A DNA stretch of 64,000 nt from Dillenia suffruticosa (taxonomy: Eukaryota; Streptophyta; Magnoliopsida; Dilleniales; Dilleniaceae), in contig JAVTVX010000020.1 of assembly GCA_033439265.1 (NCBI GenBank), positions 18,060,001 through 18,124,000 of the forward strand, read 5' to 3'. A program made the position numbers and the translations under genes. Under the pieces are notes generated by a model, which saw only the letters and a program-made list of their open reading frames with translations, did no database searches and was not told the origin of the DNA. Below, piece after piece: positions 12,530-24,800 of the stretch (its first letter is position 1; every line of letters starts with the position of its first letter).

Positions 12530-14620
12530 ATTAATGCTTTAAGAATTATTTTTCACTTTTGATTAATGTGAAAGGACCATTTTACTCTTTCTCTCTTTTG
12601 ATTAGACGAAAACCAGCAATTATTCTCCGTCTTCTCTCTTCTCCAATCACCACTCTCTCTCTCTTTTTCTTCTTGATCTCTTTTCTTTTTATCTCGTCGT
12701 TGGCGACCTACAATTCTCTCTCTTCATTTTTTTTCTTTTGTTGTCATACATTTTTGTCTTGATTGATTTTCTGTCTCCTATTTCTTCTTTTCTTGATGAA
12801 CCCATTTTCTTTCTCCCAATTGATTGACAAAGAAAGGGAAAAGATATTCATGACAAAGGCAAAGAGAGAAGAAAGATAAAGACAAAGAGACAATGAGTGA
12901 GAGAGAGAGAGAGAGAGTCTTCACAAAGCCTCCACATCAAGCTTCCCATGATTTGAATTCTAGTGAAATAATCCGAGATGGATTCACTCTTATTCATAAA
13001 GAGGCTCAAACTCAACTCTTAGAGTTTGAAATCTTATAATATTCACTTTACAAACAGTGATAAGGATACCCTTCAAAGCATCTTATGCTTGCTTGGTAGT
13101 GATCTTATCCATGATTTTCTCGAATATTTTTTCATCCAATCCTTGATGGATGAATGATTGTACGGGGGGGTTGATCTTTGTTTCTCTCCTTCTCTATGGC
13201 TTTTGTTTGTTTTCAAGTAAAGTTTTGAGATTTTTCCAAATTTTCTTCAACAATATTCCATGCTCCCCCAGTGTCCAAGAATTGTCTTCTAGTCCAATTT
13301 TCATAACCGAGCTTAGTAAGGATTATATATTTGAATGAGACAGAGATATCCTTTGAGACTACTTTCAAAATTCATCTTGAAGTTGAACCTATATTCTAAA
13401 ACCACTGTGGTTATAGAGTAATTTCAGAAATACTGAACTTAGAATTTGAGAGTTCGATTTTCAAAGTATTGAAATTTTGATGGAGTTTGAATTTATGATC
13501 CAAATCATTTACACTCACGAGAAAGAAAAGAGAAGAGAGAATGAGAGGTAAATAACTACTTGAACTACTTATTGTTTTACTTAAATGAATTGTTTATAAC
13601 TTGTTTCCAATTAAACACTAAGGTGGGCTTTTCCATTTGTCTATCGTATACCCATATTTAATAAATTTATTGCATGCTATGACTAAATATATCTAATAAA
13701 TTAATAACTAAATAGACAAAAAAAAAAAAAACACATGTAAATAATTCTGAACCACAAGAAGTCCTTATTCTTGGTAGCATACACATGTTTTATATTTTTT
13801 ATGTTGCCTCTTCAGATTTCGATAAAACTCGGGACATTAAAATTCAAATCCTTTGGCTCTCCATATTTTTATATTTTTAATAGAACTTAATTTTTCAAAC
13901 TTTATATTAAAGTCGGCTCATATCACTAGGAATTATATTTCTATATAAAAATTAAATTTATTTTCCAACATCTTGAGGCCTTTATTAAATGTGTCAACAT
14001 AATAATCTGAAAAATATGAATGTGGTTCCCTTCGATTTCTTTCTCAATAATAGGCCGACTCCTTCTAAGTTTCTATGTTTCATGTCTAATTTAAATTATT
14101 GGCAAAGATTTTAACATGTTCGATCCTTACATACAATCAATCAATATTTCATTGGAAATTTCTAAAGTCATGTATGGATTTTTTAAAAAATACTTTTGGT
14201 CTTCCATTTTAAAGAATTTTCTATTAAAATGAATTGTGCATGCATTGTGTGTGAATGTAAAGTTGTAATATATAAGAGAAGATCGAATTTACAAGCCACA
14301 TGGTTACGTTATCGCGATTGCAAACCCTTATCTCCAATTTCCCCATCTCAGTCTTGTGTGAGATAATTATTTTGTTCAAATTGTTTTCACCAATATACAT
14401 ACAACAAAATATAATTAATTTGATTCGAAAAGAGAATTTTTTTTTTTTTTTAAGTAAAGTAAAGATTATAGAAAGGTATGCTAAAGTAGGTTATAGTTAT
14501 GCTTGGTTTATTAGGTTTTCTTTTTATTCATCTAAATTAAGAATAACAAATTTTAAAAACATTTATGTTCAATAAACTTGTGATATGCTTCTCATAGTAC
14601 ATTCTCTTTATAGATGGTAG
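12530..14620. other. Intergenic stretch, CT-rich then AT-rich
   Basis: 12583-12770 is pyrimidine-rich and a GA tract lies at about 12897-12917. The rest is AT-rich with no reading frame that resembles a protein family. Confidence 0.6.
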
Positions 14621-14625
14621 AAATT

Positions 14626-15009
14626 TTATATTGAGTCTCCTTTGTGATTTATCAAAAGAGAAAGGTGGGGGAGGAGGGGAAGAGCAGAAAAGTATACTAA
14701 TATCTCAAAAGCACAGTGCTTTTCATTGTGTTCTATGTCAAACCTAAAGCAAACTACAGATGAAATCCTTACCGTATAAATATGCATATGCAAAACAAAA
14801 GAGAGTGACAAGCTTCGTTGAATGTTCCTTCGGATCTTAACCTTGGAAGAAAATGGTAAAGGAGGATATGCCCCATTATGGCCGAGTCCCAGGTCTAACT
14901 CATGATCCCCCAGAATGTTCTTTCCATTCACCACCAGTGAGCTGGCCTTGACGAATGGTATTTCTTTGGGTGATTGAAAAGAGCTGTGACACTGTTCCTT
15001 CGCATGCAT
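14626..15009 (-). CDS. Unrecognised 127-codon ORF
   Basis: Starts MHAKEQCHSSFQSPKEIPFV. It is the longest ORF between the two minus-strand genes, and a TTTAAATA element lies about 90 bp upstream of its ATG on the same strand. No domain, signal peptide or family was recognised, and the C-terminal half (hydrophobic, PLLPHLSLL) looks non-coding. It may be chance or 3' flanking sequence of the nine-exon gene just upstream. Confidence 0.15.
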   Translation of the reverse strand: MHAKEQCHSSFQSPKEIPFVKASSLVVNGKNILGDHELDLGLGHNGAYPPLPFSSKVKIRRNIQRSLSLSFVLHMHIYTVRISSVVCFRFDIEHNEKHCAFEILVYFSALPLLPHLSLLINHKGDSI

Positions 15010-15556
15010 ATAGCTTGGAAAGAAGAAAATTTACTCGCCCCCTCCCACCAATATGCATTACTCAATACACTAATAATGGCATCAATGGCACTACATGTTG
15101 GTATTTAAATTCCAACTGCATCCAACTTACTTCAAGTCCATCCTCATACCCTTACAAAGCTCCAACTCTTCGTGAACCAAAATAAAAATACCAAGGCAAA
15201 AATTTTGAAGAAATAATAAGCTTTACAACTAGTTGATACACATACACCCATTGAAATAAACATGACCAAATGACAGCACTTGCTTTCCAGCACAATTTAT
15301 ACACATTTCTACTTGAGTCTCATTACATCCTATACTGCATGATGCACTCAAGCCCCCACTTTTTACACAGGGAAGACCATCCCATGGCCTTTCTCGGAGT
15401 TAATCATTCCGAGAATAGACTGTTGATAATCACGGGCTATCCCACAAAAATTTTCAGGGGTGATGACACCAATCTGTGGCAGAAAGCTTAGAAGCATTAT
15501 TCACTAAACTCAGCCTCCGCGTTCTTTTTGCCAGCTATCACCTGCTTCTTGAGAAA

Positions 15557-18500
15557 CTAGTATGCTATTTCTTGAAGAACCTGAAGTGTCTTCTGGTGCA
15601 CCTGCATTCAACAAAGTACAACTAGAGTAAGTCCATTGTGCAGTTCATATAATGAAATTAAGAAGTACAGTTGGCAACTTTGGAAGCAGCACATATAGGC
15701 AAGGAAAGGTAGTGTATTTGAGTCAACATGCTTAACATGACTAAGAGTTTTACATTGTTTATTATCTCAATACACGAAACAGTAGAATCATATGCCTTGA
15801 GTAATATCTTATTAGAAATAGTGGTCATAAATTTTTATCTTTGTACACATGTAACTTAGGGTTATTCATAGCATGATATACACACGTCTTCCCACTAGCT
15901 AAGGGCTCAAAGATGGAAAATGATTGAGCATGTTCATTTCCACAGCGAGTCACAGGGAACCAGCTAGAAAAAGACTCAAATCAAGAAGGCAATTATGCAT
16001 ATCCCATCACCACAAAAAAAAAATCAAATATAACAAAAAATAACACAAGATAAATGTTTCATGGAAGAAGAAACATTTTCAGATACGTTATTCCAAGAAT
16101 TAGGCATCAGGACAGAGAGAGCGAGAGGGTAGTATCACTATCACCTACCCATTCGAGATGTTGTGCAGTGATACCAGGAACATTTCCAGCATATATGCCA
16201 CCCAAAACCTAACAAGTCAAGGTGAGGAATAGATCAGCATAAATCCTGATAATCTTCTATTTCCACAGGCGGAGAACATCCCCCCTTGCAATTACTGTGA
16301 AGACTTCCAACTTCAAATTGCAATGCATGTTCACCCCTATGTTGTTTTGTTCATTTTGACTACTCCAAAGACAAAAGTTTGTTTACTACCACTTCAGCAC
16401 GTAGCCGAGATGTCAATATTTTCACTGTTTATGTTTATCTTGACAAGCACAAGCAAAAGTAGAGAATAGAAAGTCAAAACATTTCTGATACTATATATAC
16501 ATGACCAAATAGGACCACAACTTGGGGATCGGAGGTTAAAGATTCTGAACAATGCTAAACAACACAATCTATTCAAACTCATCCACACGAATGGCACAAC
16601 TGATATGGCATAAATTATAGTGTACACTACAACAGGATATTCAAAAATAGACCAGATTTTTGCCACATTAGTCACACCAAAAAAAAAAGTGTCAAGCAAC
16701 ATGCCATGTAGCAATGCTCTAAAAAGTTAAGACTCTTTCTTTTAACGCATCAAATCTCACAATAGATGGTTCAGAGGAGAAGGGGGAAAAAAAAGAAAAA
16801 AGCCCAATGATGACAACAACAACACCGCGCACACACACACACATATATAGTCCACCATAGATGGTGTGGCATGTCAAAAGTGACACAATTTCAAAATCAA
16901 CAGTTCCAAAATCAATTTTGTTTTGGCCAAATACATTTTCACTCTATCAACCATCTGATACACAAAAAGGAGATGTGTGGAGGACTACACCTTAGTAACA
17001 GTCTCAAGAAACATGCCAGGTCGCACAGGACGTGGTTTACGTCCAGTGAAGCTTCCCTGAAAATCAATTAAGACAAGTGTCAAACAATTTGAATATATTA
17101 ATAAATAGAAGCTCTCGGTCTTCTTTTGCAGACAATTTCAACAGACAAATTGAGAATCCCCCACTAGCCATCAATAACATGATATACATTTTCAGCACAT
17201 GAGTTCATTGAGGGATATGGCTTTCTGCTGATAAGCTGTCAATGAGACGGGCTTCATGTGGAAGATATTACAAAACTTACTCTTCCTGCTATTCCACTGG
17301 AAACATGCTTGCTGGTAGTGTCTTCTTCAGAGTTGTCTGCACCTTCATCTTTCCCTTGCATTACATTTTTTATCATCTGCTGGACAGTTTTTCCTGGTCT
17401 TAAAACAACTAGCTTGGTCAAGAAGTTCACCTAAACATTTAGAGATATCAATAATGTCAGGCATTATGAATCTGGGCTCAAGATATCATACACTTAGACA
17501 CATGCAAACCTCAGATTCAGGCAGGGTATTTAAGCCACGATGATTCCTTTCATCGAGTATTCCGCCTCCCATCATGTTACGAGCTTCTTCCCTGATCAGG
17601 ACAAGCCTTGCAAGTAATTTTCGATCGGGAACCACAGGTCGAGATTCCATTGTCTACCAAAGTAAGATTCAAATACTAAGGATATAAATTACATTCATCA
17701 CACATAATGCTGCTTTTATGCTGTGCCAGACAGTTGCTTGACAAAATTTATATGAAAAGTTTTTGAAGTTACACTATCAACATTTCTCATTTTATGTAAC
17801 AGTATGCCATATGCATTATTCACAACATAATCAGTGCTTCTTAAAGAAAGACCAATGAACAGGCTATCCTAAAATTTTTCTAATATTAGATGGGAAAGAA
17901 TTTTATAATATCAGAAGACTGTAGTTAAAGAAAATGAACAGTTAAGAAGGCCATGACATGGATCAATACCCGGATCCACAGGTTTTCAGTCTGATTTGCA
18001 CAACAAGTGGTCCACACTTATTAGTAAAAATGAGAAAAAACATGCAAGTAGGCACTGGCTTTACCTCTAGTAAATCATCAGCCTGGTTAGCTATCTCATT
18101 GAGATTTGCTCCAGGGAGATGAATTTTTGTACCATTTTCACCTTCAAATGCACCACCACCAGCAGCCACTCGACGTAGCAATTCATGTCTGCTTTCTTTT
18201 GATGGTGTCCTACAAAGTAAGCCAATGACTTGAACCTATAAAAATCAAAGAAACAGACATATCTTTTAGAAAGTACTACATATTGACCTGTTGAACAAAA
18301 GGGTATCAGACTAAATTAATGAATATCCTCACATGTGGGGGGCATTTTTTAGTTAGATGGGACAGAACAACCTCCTTGATCACCTCCAAGAGTGACTTCC
18401 GCTGAAATAAAACAGATAGAAATTATTGAGACTTGTTCTCACCCCACCAAATAAATACATATTCAAGAGTCTAAGAAATAGGTTCCAATGACTATGAAGA

Positions 18501-21500
18501 CAAGCAGTGTGGAGGAAGTTCAATGCACAGAAAAATATTAAATGAGTCAAGGCCAGGCGTAAAATCTAATAAATATCATGAGTGCAACAATAAATGCCAA
18601 AATCAAGCACATCCTGCTTGAGGCAAACCCATGTTCAATTAAGATTTATCACAAGAAACTTGCATAAATTCCAAACAAGTGTCTGCTCATCAGAAGCTGT
18701 CAAATCAGCATAGAGGAGGTTTGGCTGCCAAGATCATTATAACTGGTTTTAGCATTTATTTATTTGAAAAGACAGGGAGGGTTTACTTTAATCTTATTCT
18801 GAAACTCTTTCATGAATAGCTATTTTCACAATATTGTTACAAATTCATTTTGTATTTATGTTTATTGAAAAAAAAGTCTCCGAAGAGAAAGACTTTTGAT
18901 TTAAAAAAACACACACACAGTAACTATAACATCACAGCAGGCATTCTTAATACATCTGAGTAAATTTGTTGAAAACATAAATACTTGCAACAACAGAAAC
19001 ATTGCACCCATATTCATTTCAATGAATAAAATATATAAGAGAAATCATGGGCCTCACATAAATACTTGCAACAACAGAAACATTGCACCCATGTTCATTT
19101 CAATGAATAAAATATATAAGAGAAATTATGAGCCTTCTTTGTTTTGCTCTCTAAATCAATTATGATTGATTCAAAATTTGAGAAAAAAATGAAAATCCAG
19201 AAAACATTTTAAGTATTTTACATTTATCATAAGAATAATGTTTATTTTCAATTAATTACAAAAACAAGACATTGCAACTTGACAACTAGTCGCAGTGCTT
19301 GAGAAATGCAGAATTAACAGTATACAGCTCCACTCATACGCCCTATGGATACAAAGGGCCAAAAGTACCCAAAAAAAAAAAAGATATTCCTTTAGGGCTA
19401 TGCTTGGACAAGACCACCCCAGTGCTAAGTGGTGAAATGAAATGGCTACCTAGTGCCCATGAGTTGAGAAACAATGCTTTCTTTAACAGAAGTAGCACCA
19501 GATACACAAAATATCATTCTTATAGCATTGATATTTGTAATGTTCCTTTCAATACTAATATGATAAAACATATAAGTTTAAAAGGAAAAAAATAAATAAA
19601 AATTGCCAGTTCACTCACACTCAATGAAAGCACCCTTGACATAATACTAGAAAGACTGCTCTCTGATCATTGTCTTTAGAACTTAAGATGTAGAACTAGT
19701 ACCTGATCATCATTGTCCTTCTCAGCAAGTTGAATCATGTAATCAAGAGCCATCATAAATCCGGACTCCATTTCATCAACCCTCTTCCCAATAACACCCT
19801 GTGCAGCAAGCTCCACAGCTACCTTCTCAGATGCTTCATCCATATTCATATCCTCCAACTATATGATGCAAATCATACATCAGAACTTTATTTGGTAAGT
19901 ACACTTGAACTGGCAAAAGAGTTCATAAATTGCTTGCAAACTTGGGGAATAATCTGTTTGGCACATTTTTATAAGATAGGATTACCAACACATTAACAGT
20001 TGTGAGTCCAAAACACATAAAATTGTAATCCCTTTTGTTAATATACGTGAAGACAATGATTCAGCATATATATGGCCAGATGCTCACTTCACACCCAAAG
20101 GAGAAGCACAGTGCCTTGCTCCCTCACCCTCCCTTAGGTGGACCATGGAAGGAGTTAAATCTTATTATTCATAAAATAAGAGGCACGGTTTAAGACAATG
20201 GCATGGCGTGTTCACATATACTCTAACTTGCAGTAAACTTCAGAGTAACTTCAAAAAGGGTCCTATATGTTTAATACAAATATGGAGAATAAGTTGTATT
20301 ACTCCAATTTAAAAAACACAAACACACAGACACGCACACATGGGGCCAGCAGTAGAATGGTGCTGACATCTATTACAATACACTTGAAAAGAGAAAAGTG
20401 TAATTCTGGGAATGTTTGGCACAAATTTGAAAAGATTGGAGAATTCTATATGACAAGATATCCCTTCATGAAGAAGAATGGTGAACTTATCAGTTTCAAT
20501 TGGTATCTCTTCATATTGGAAAGATCATGAAAATCGTATAAAGTGGTTGACAAAACCTTTCTGTGGTTTTATATTTGTCCTTGGGGTGAAGCACAAATTT
20601 ATCTTGCGGGGGAAGGAGGTACATAATGTAGGGGGCACAGGCAGAGGGCAATGAGGGGGCAAAATGTATAATTATCAGGGAGCAAATACTATTTTAATGG
20701 TTTTTTCCGAAATTTTATGTGACATTTAGTGGCACTTATGCGACATTTTTCAGAAATGCCCCTAAGATTATTCATATTAAAAGTTTTTTCCCAAAATTTC
20801 AGGGGGGTCACTATCTTAGCCATTGTTTGTCCCTCCCAAGTATTTATTTGCTTTCAATCCAATAATTCCCTTTCAAATTTTCCTGTCTAAGATGGATCCT
20901 CGACTACATGTTAGTATTATTCCTTCTCGTTAACCAAACTTGACTTCCTGTAGTATACTGGTTGTAATATGCATCTCTAAACTCCAAGAGTTAGGTTCTT
21001 CTAGCAGGACAACCTAAAATTTTCTGCTCTTGCCACCTAATCTTCAGCAACTTTAGATGTTTGAGGCTACAATAGTCATCCAACAGTCCTACGAAGAATC
21101 CTAATAAACCAAAAGTTATTAATCAATTTTAGGAAGATTTAGGGCCGGTCCTCCTCCCTCATAAGAAACTAAAGAAAGAAAAAAAAATAGTAAAATAAAA
21201 TTGAAAAGCACTGGACAGAAAAAAGGATCTATGAAGATCTCTTCTGAATATGCGAGGAGATCACGCACTATCTTTTTCACAATTTGGAATGCTCTTGCTG
21301 TGGTGACATAGCATTTTCGGCACATGCTATTCACTCATTCTTCCTTCATTTTTAATTTTCACATAAAACTGTAGTATAATTTTAAGTGTCGGGGAGCAGC
21401 CTAATGATAAACTTTCCATGAGGAGGCTAAGTTTAGGTACTTTTAGCTGAAAATGCCAATGATTGTGATTGTAATATGAAGACTGGATTCGCAATTTTAA

Positions 21501-22159
21501 GAAAATGTGAAGCTCAACAACTGGGTTTTTTGATATCCATGTCATATCTCTTCACAGCACAAGTAAAGCAGAAACGTGACTTGCAAACACAACTTGTAGC
21601 TAAAATTACCGATAAAGAAATTCATGACTTGAGTTCAAATTACAAAGCAATTCAATTTTGTCAAATTCAATTCTGCAATTCAACTACTCTGCCCAGAGAA
21701 AATGAAAACCACAAACCTAATCGTAATCAGTAAATCAAACACTTGCGAATTATTGAATGATATTCTCTTCTATCAAGTAAAGAAAAGAAAGCCCAGAAAA
21801 AGTAGACAAAAGAATTGGCAGGGGGAGCTTACAAGCTTGATCATCTCCTCAAGAACAGAAGTGACTTGTTCCCCACCCCTGAGAATAGCCTCGTACTCAG
21901 CAGAATCCCATTTCTTGGGTTGTTCTTCTTGGGGAGAATTACCAATTGAAGTGGCAGAAAACCCATCAGCGAAGCCCCCACCCACCTCATAAGAAGATGT
22001 ACACCTCCGCTGAAGCTGTTTACTGGATGTTCTTGGTTTATAATAATAATAGTAACAATGATTGTGACGGTAAGGGTAAGGGTATTTTGACGAGGAAACA
22101 CTTGGGTTTGGCTTCGAATAACATAAGCAGGGAGAATATTGCAAGTGTATCAAACTCAT
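15557..22159 (-). CDS. Nine-exon plant protein, likely plastid-targeted, function unknown
   Basis: Exons: 22159-21833, 19858-19703, 18401-18333, 18235-18065, 17653-17510, 17430-17281, 17056-16991, 16208-16149, 15601-15557, total 395 residues. Every junction has GT-AG ends and every exon is a multiple of three, so all introns are phase 0. The start MSLIHLQYSPCLCYSKPNPS opens about 60 residues rich in Ser, Tyr, Pro and basic residues and nearly free of acids, typical of a chloroplast transit peptide. The mature part is largely helical: WDSAEYEAILRGGEQVTSVL, GVIGKRVDEMESGFMMALDY, KKCPPHVQVIGLLCRTPSKE, RRVAAGGGAF, then a basic GRGSFTGRKPRPVRPGMFLE segment and a C-terminal helix ending QVLQEIAY. 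The long consistent frame across nine exons shows a real, probably conserved gene. I could not match it to a named family and assign no function. An upstream in-frame ATG exists but lies in tRNA-like DNA and is not preferred. Confidence 0.88.
18976..19134. repeat. 81-bp tandem duplication in an intron
   Basis: Copy 1 at 18976-19056 and copy 2 at 19057-19134 begin with the same CATAAATACTTGCAACAACA. They differ at about 3 of 78 aligned positions. The duplication lies in intron 2 of the nine-exon gene and must be fairly recent. Confidence 0.9.
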
Positions 22160-22302
22160 TTTTGGAGCTTGCAGGGTTTTACACCTGCCCAGGGTTTCTC
22201 TCTCTATCCAAGCCGCAGCAGGGTCTTGTGCTCGACGGAGGGAGACCAAAAATAAAATAAAATTAAATAAAATTAAAATGTCCCGATAATACAAATAAAA
22301 GA

Positions 22303-22365
22303 GCTGCGCGACTCGTGGAAATCGAACCCACGACCACATGCTTCTACACCCTAAGCGAAGACGGC
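22303..22365 (-). repeat. tRNA-like fragment (degenerate tRNA or SINE head)
   Basis: On the minus strand a perfect T-arm is present: stem GTGGG/TCCAC around loop TTCGATT (22331-22315), preceded by GTGGTC as in tRNA-Lys. Upstream, GCTTAGGGTGTAGAAGC partly resembles an A-box region. The A-to-B spacing is too short and no acceptor-stem partner was found, so this is not a working tRNA gene. It lies about 145-205 bp upstream of the ATG of the nine-exon gene, on the same strand. Confidence 0.45.
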
Positions 22366-22379
22366 AATTACCAAGGGCA

Positions 22380-24190
22380 ATGGAAATTAAAAAACAAATA
22401 TTAAAAAAACATAATGATGTTGACCGATGAGCATTGCGAAAGACAACAAAATTATAGTTGATCGAAGCTAATTTAATATAACTATTTTTTTAAGCACAGT
22501 TTATGTTTTTTTCCGATATACTACATTAATTAAATTTTATATGCAAATTTATCATATTAATCAATTGTTATTCAAATTATTAATATATTTTGATTAATTA
22601 TTTTTAAAAAATATTTAATTCATGTGCCATTGCTCATTCTTATAAAGGAAGGGGAAAAAAAAAAGTGTTTTAGTAATATTATTATTAGTTAAAACCGTGA
22701 AGAATGGACTAACTTTTTGGGGTTATTTATTTATCAAATCTCTGAGGTTTGTACAAAATTTATAATTAAATTTCTGATTTTCAAAATACAATAATTGAAT
22801 AGTCAAATTTTGAAAAACGTAACGATCTAGGTCAAGACGCATGAGGCGGACAAGTCAAATCTAATGTGGCATGCTAACCAGATAGAAATGATGATGTGAT
22901 AGGTGACACATCAGCAATTTCAATGACATAGCACCAGTCACATAATCATTTCTCCCCCATTTTTAACAACGTGGACACAAAATGCTGACGTGGCTTGTGT
23001 CAAGTCAATTAAAATATTGACGTGGCATAGGTTGACATTAAGGGGGAAAAAATCTCTCCCATCTTTCTCTCTCTTCTACTTCTCTATCACTCTACAGTAG
23101 CCATGACAGACGATTCCTTGCCGGTAGGGTGGCCTCTCTCTCTTCGGGGAGAGAGGCAGCCATGAATAAGCTTCATAGAAAATTACAAAATAATTCATTT
23201 GTCTTTAATTGTACAAAATTCATAAATAGCATTGGAGTCATTTCCAGTTGGTTACAATAGAACAGAAGAGTCAAAGCAGAAAAGACAAAATCTAAGGTAC
23301 AAAAGAAAAAAAAGGAATGAGAGATAAATAATACGAAGATTTAGTGCGTGTGTCTGTGAGAGAGAGAGAGAGATTTGACGTTGTCGCTGGTTGTAGTGGT
23401 TGAATCATAGTGAGACATGAAAACACACAGAAGCAAAAACCCAAATTACAATGTGAGAGAGAGAAAATCAGAATTGAGAAGAGAGAGAGAGAGAGAGAGA
23501 GAACTTACTATAAAGATCAAAAGCATATGTCTTTGCCTTCGTCTGATTGTCTTTGAGAAGGAGAGAGATGTGAAACCCTAACCTGGAGTTCTGATCATCG
23601 AATCGAGGAGAAGAAAGAGAAGGAGAGCGTCTGATCATTTGAGAGAAGAGGGAAATAGCATGTGTGATCATTAGAGAAGAAAGAGATCATTAGAGAAGGA
23701 GAGAGCGACAGACACATACAAAGGTCCTATTCTACTCTCGTGTGTGGTGTTTTGACCATTTATTTTCTTTTTTTTTTTTATAAAGCTTAGCAGGATACAC
23801 CGGTCCATCCCATCCTATCCACCAGAAAGAACAATATTTTCAAGTCCGCAGCATCCCATGTCTAGGGGTGAACATCGGTTAAATCGCGATAAAAATCATC
23901 AAAAATAACTGATTTAATTTATTTATATAATTTTAATAATCATAACCCAATTTAATATATCAAAAATCGAAATTCAATTTAAACGATTAATTTGATTCGA
24001 TTATTCAAACTGATCGTATTATTAAAATTTTTATAAAGAACTTAATTGATGATATTTTTTTTTCCTATTTATAGATGTAATATATATCACTCACGTTAAT
24101 GTATGATTATAAATTATAATTTTAAAATTTATAATTTATTAATAATTATAATTTATCAAATATTAATTTAAAATTTAAAAAATTTAAATT
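22380..24190. other. Intergenic stretch with repeat-like block
   Basis: No gene was recognised. 22700-23060 carries several TGACGTGGC/GATGTGGC-type motifs, a pattern I associate with old DNA-transposon ends in plants, but no terminal inverted repeats were delimited. GA microsatellites lie at about 23358-23372 and 23481-23501. 23870-24190 is AT-rich. Confidence 0.5.
23132..23157. repeat. Perfect 11-bp hairpin with TTCG tetraloop
   Basis: An 11-base arm GCCTCTCTCTC, the loop TTCG and an arm GGGAGAGAGGC pair throughout, with one T:G wobble. A weaker outer stem (GGT with GCC) follows after one mismatch. If transcribed, this would be a very stable cUUCGg hairpin. It sits in sequence with no gene. 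Confidence 0.8.
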
Positions 24191-24800
24191 TCAAACAAAA
24201 TAACAAAATCTGATTTCTCTATAAACAAAAACCACCTGCCTAATCAACATATTAGGAATTAATTTGAATTGCTTCCTAGGATAATTGAGGAAAAATTTGT
24301 ACGATTTAAAAGAATCAGACTCCCTCTGATAACACATAGTTCTGCCGTAAACAAGTTTGAAATCCCCAGATTTACTGTGAACCCCAAGACATATAACCCA
24401 CACTCATCTCCAAGTGGACCCCTTGCACCTGTTATTCAGGAAGTAATACCTGAAAGATCCATTTGTATGTAACTTATAGCAATCCGGAAGAGAAGGGAAC
24501 CAACTTATCCAATATACCATACGAGGGGGAAGCTGGGACGTACCAGCAACTGCTGTCTGCCCGTCCCTGGAACAATTAGAAGCAAAGGTCGCTACATAGT
24601 CTGAAGAAAAGGCTATATCCTCATAAACACTTTTGCACCGAGCTTTCTAAATGGCCCATAAGTTATAAACAAAACAAATGGTCCGTGGAATATTCCTATG
24701 AAGAGCATGAGATTTGCGATTCTTAACTAGCCATTCCTTCGTTGGTAAGCTTTCCATCACCAACCAACCTGGATAAGGAGGATGCATGAAGAATCCGCTT
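24190..24800 (-). mobile_element. LINE L1 fragment, RNase H-like tail
   Basis: Minus-strand translation gives pieces typical of the C-terminal RNase H region of plant L1 ORF2: WLVKNRKSHALHRNIPRTIC, FVYNLWAI then KARCKSVYEDI, YKLHTNGSF (for the usual KLNTDGA) and GVHSKSGDFKLVYG. Several stops interrupt it and the upstream reverse transcriptase is absent. It is a 5'-truncated, dead copy. Confidence 0.7.

Noticed and set aside
15270-15491. 73-codon plus-strand frame downstream of the nine-exon gene
   Set aside because: Antisense to the probable 3' UTR with no family resemblance.
22303-22365. Functional tRNA gene
   Set aside because: T-arm is intact, but the acceptor stem, a proper anticodon arm and normal A-to-B box spacing are absent.
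23468-23671. 67-codon minus-strand frame starting MITHAISLFSQ
   Set aside because: Ends in a microsatellite-encoded Ser-Leu run and has no recognisable domain or promoter.
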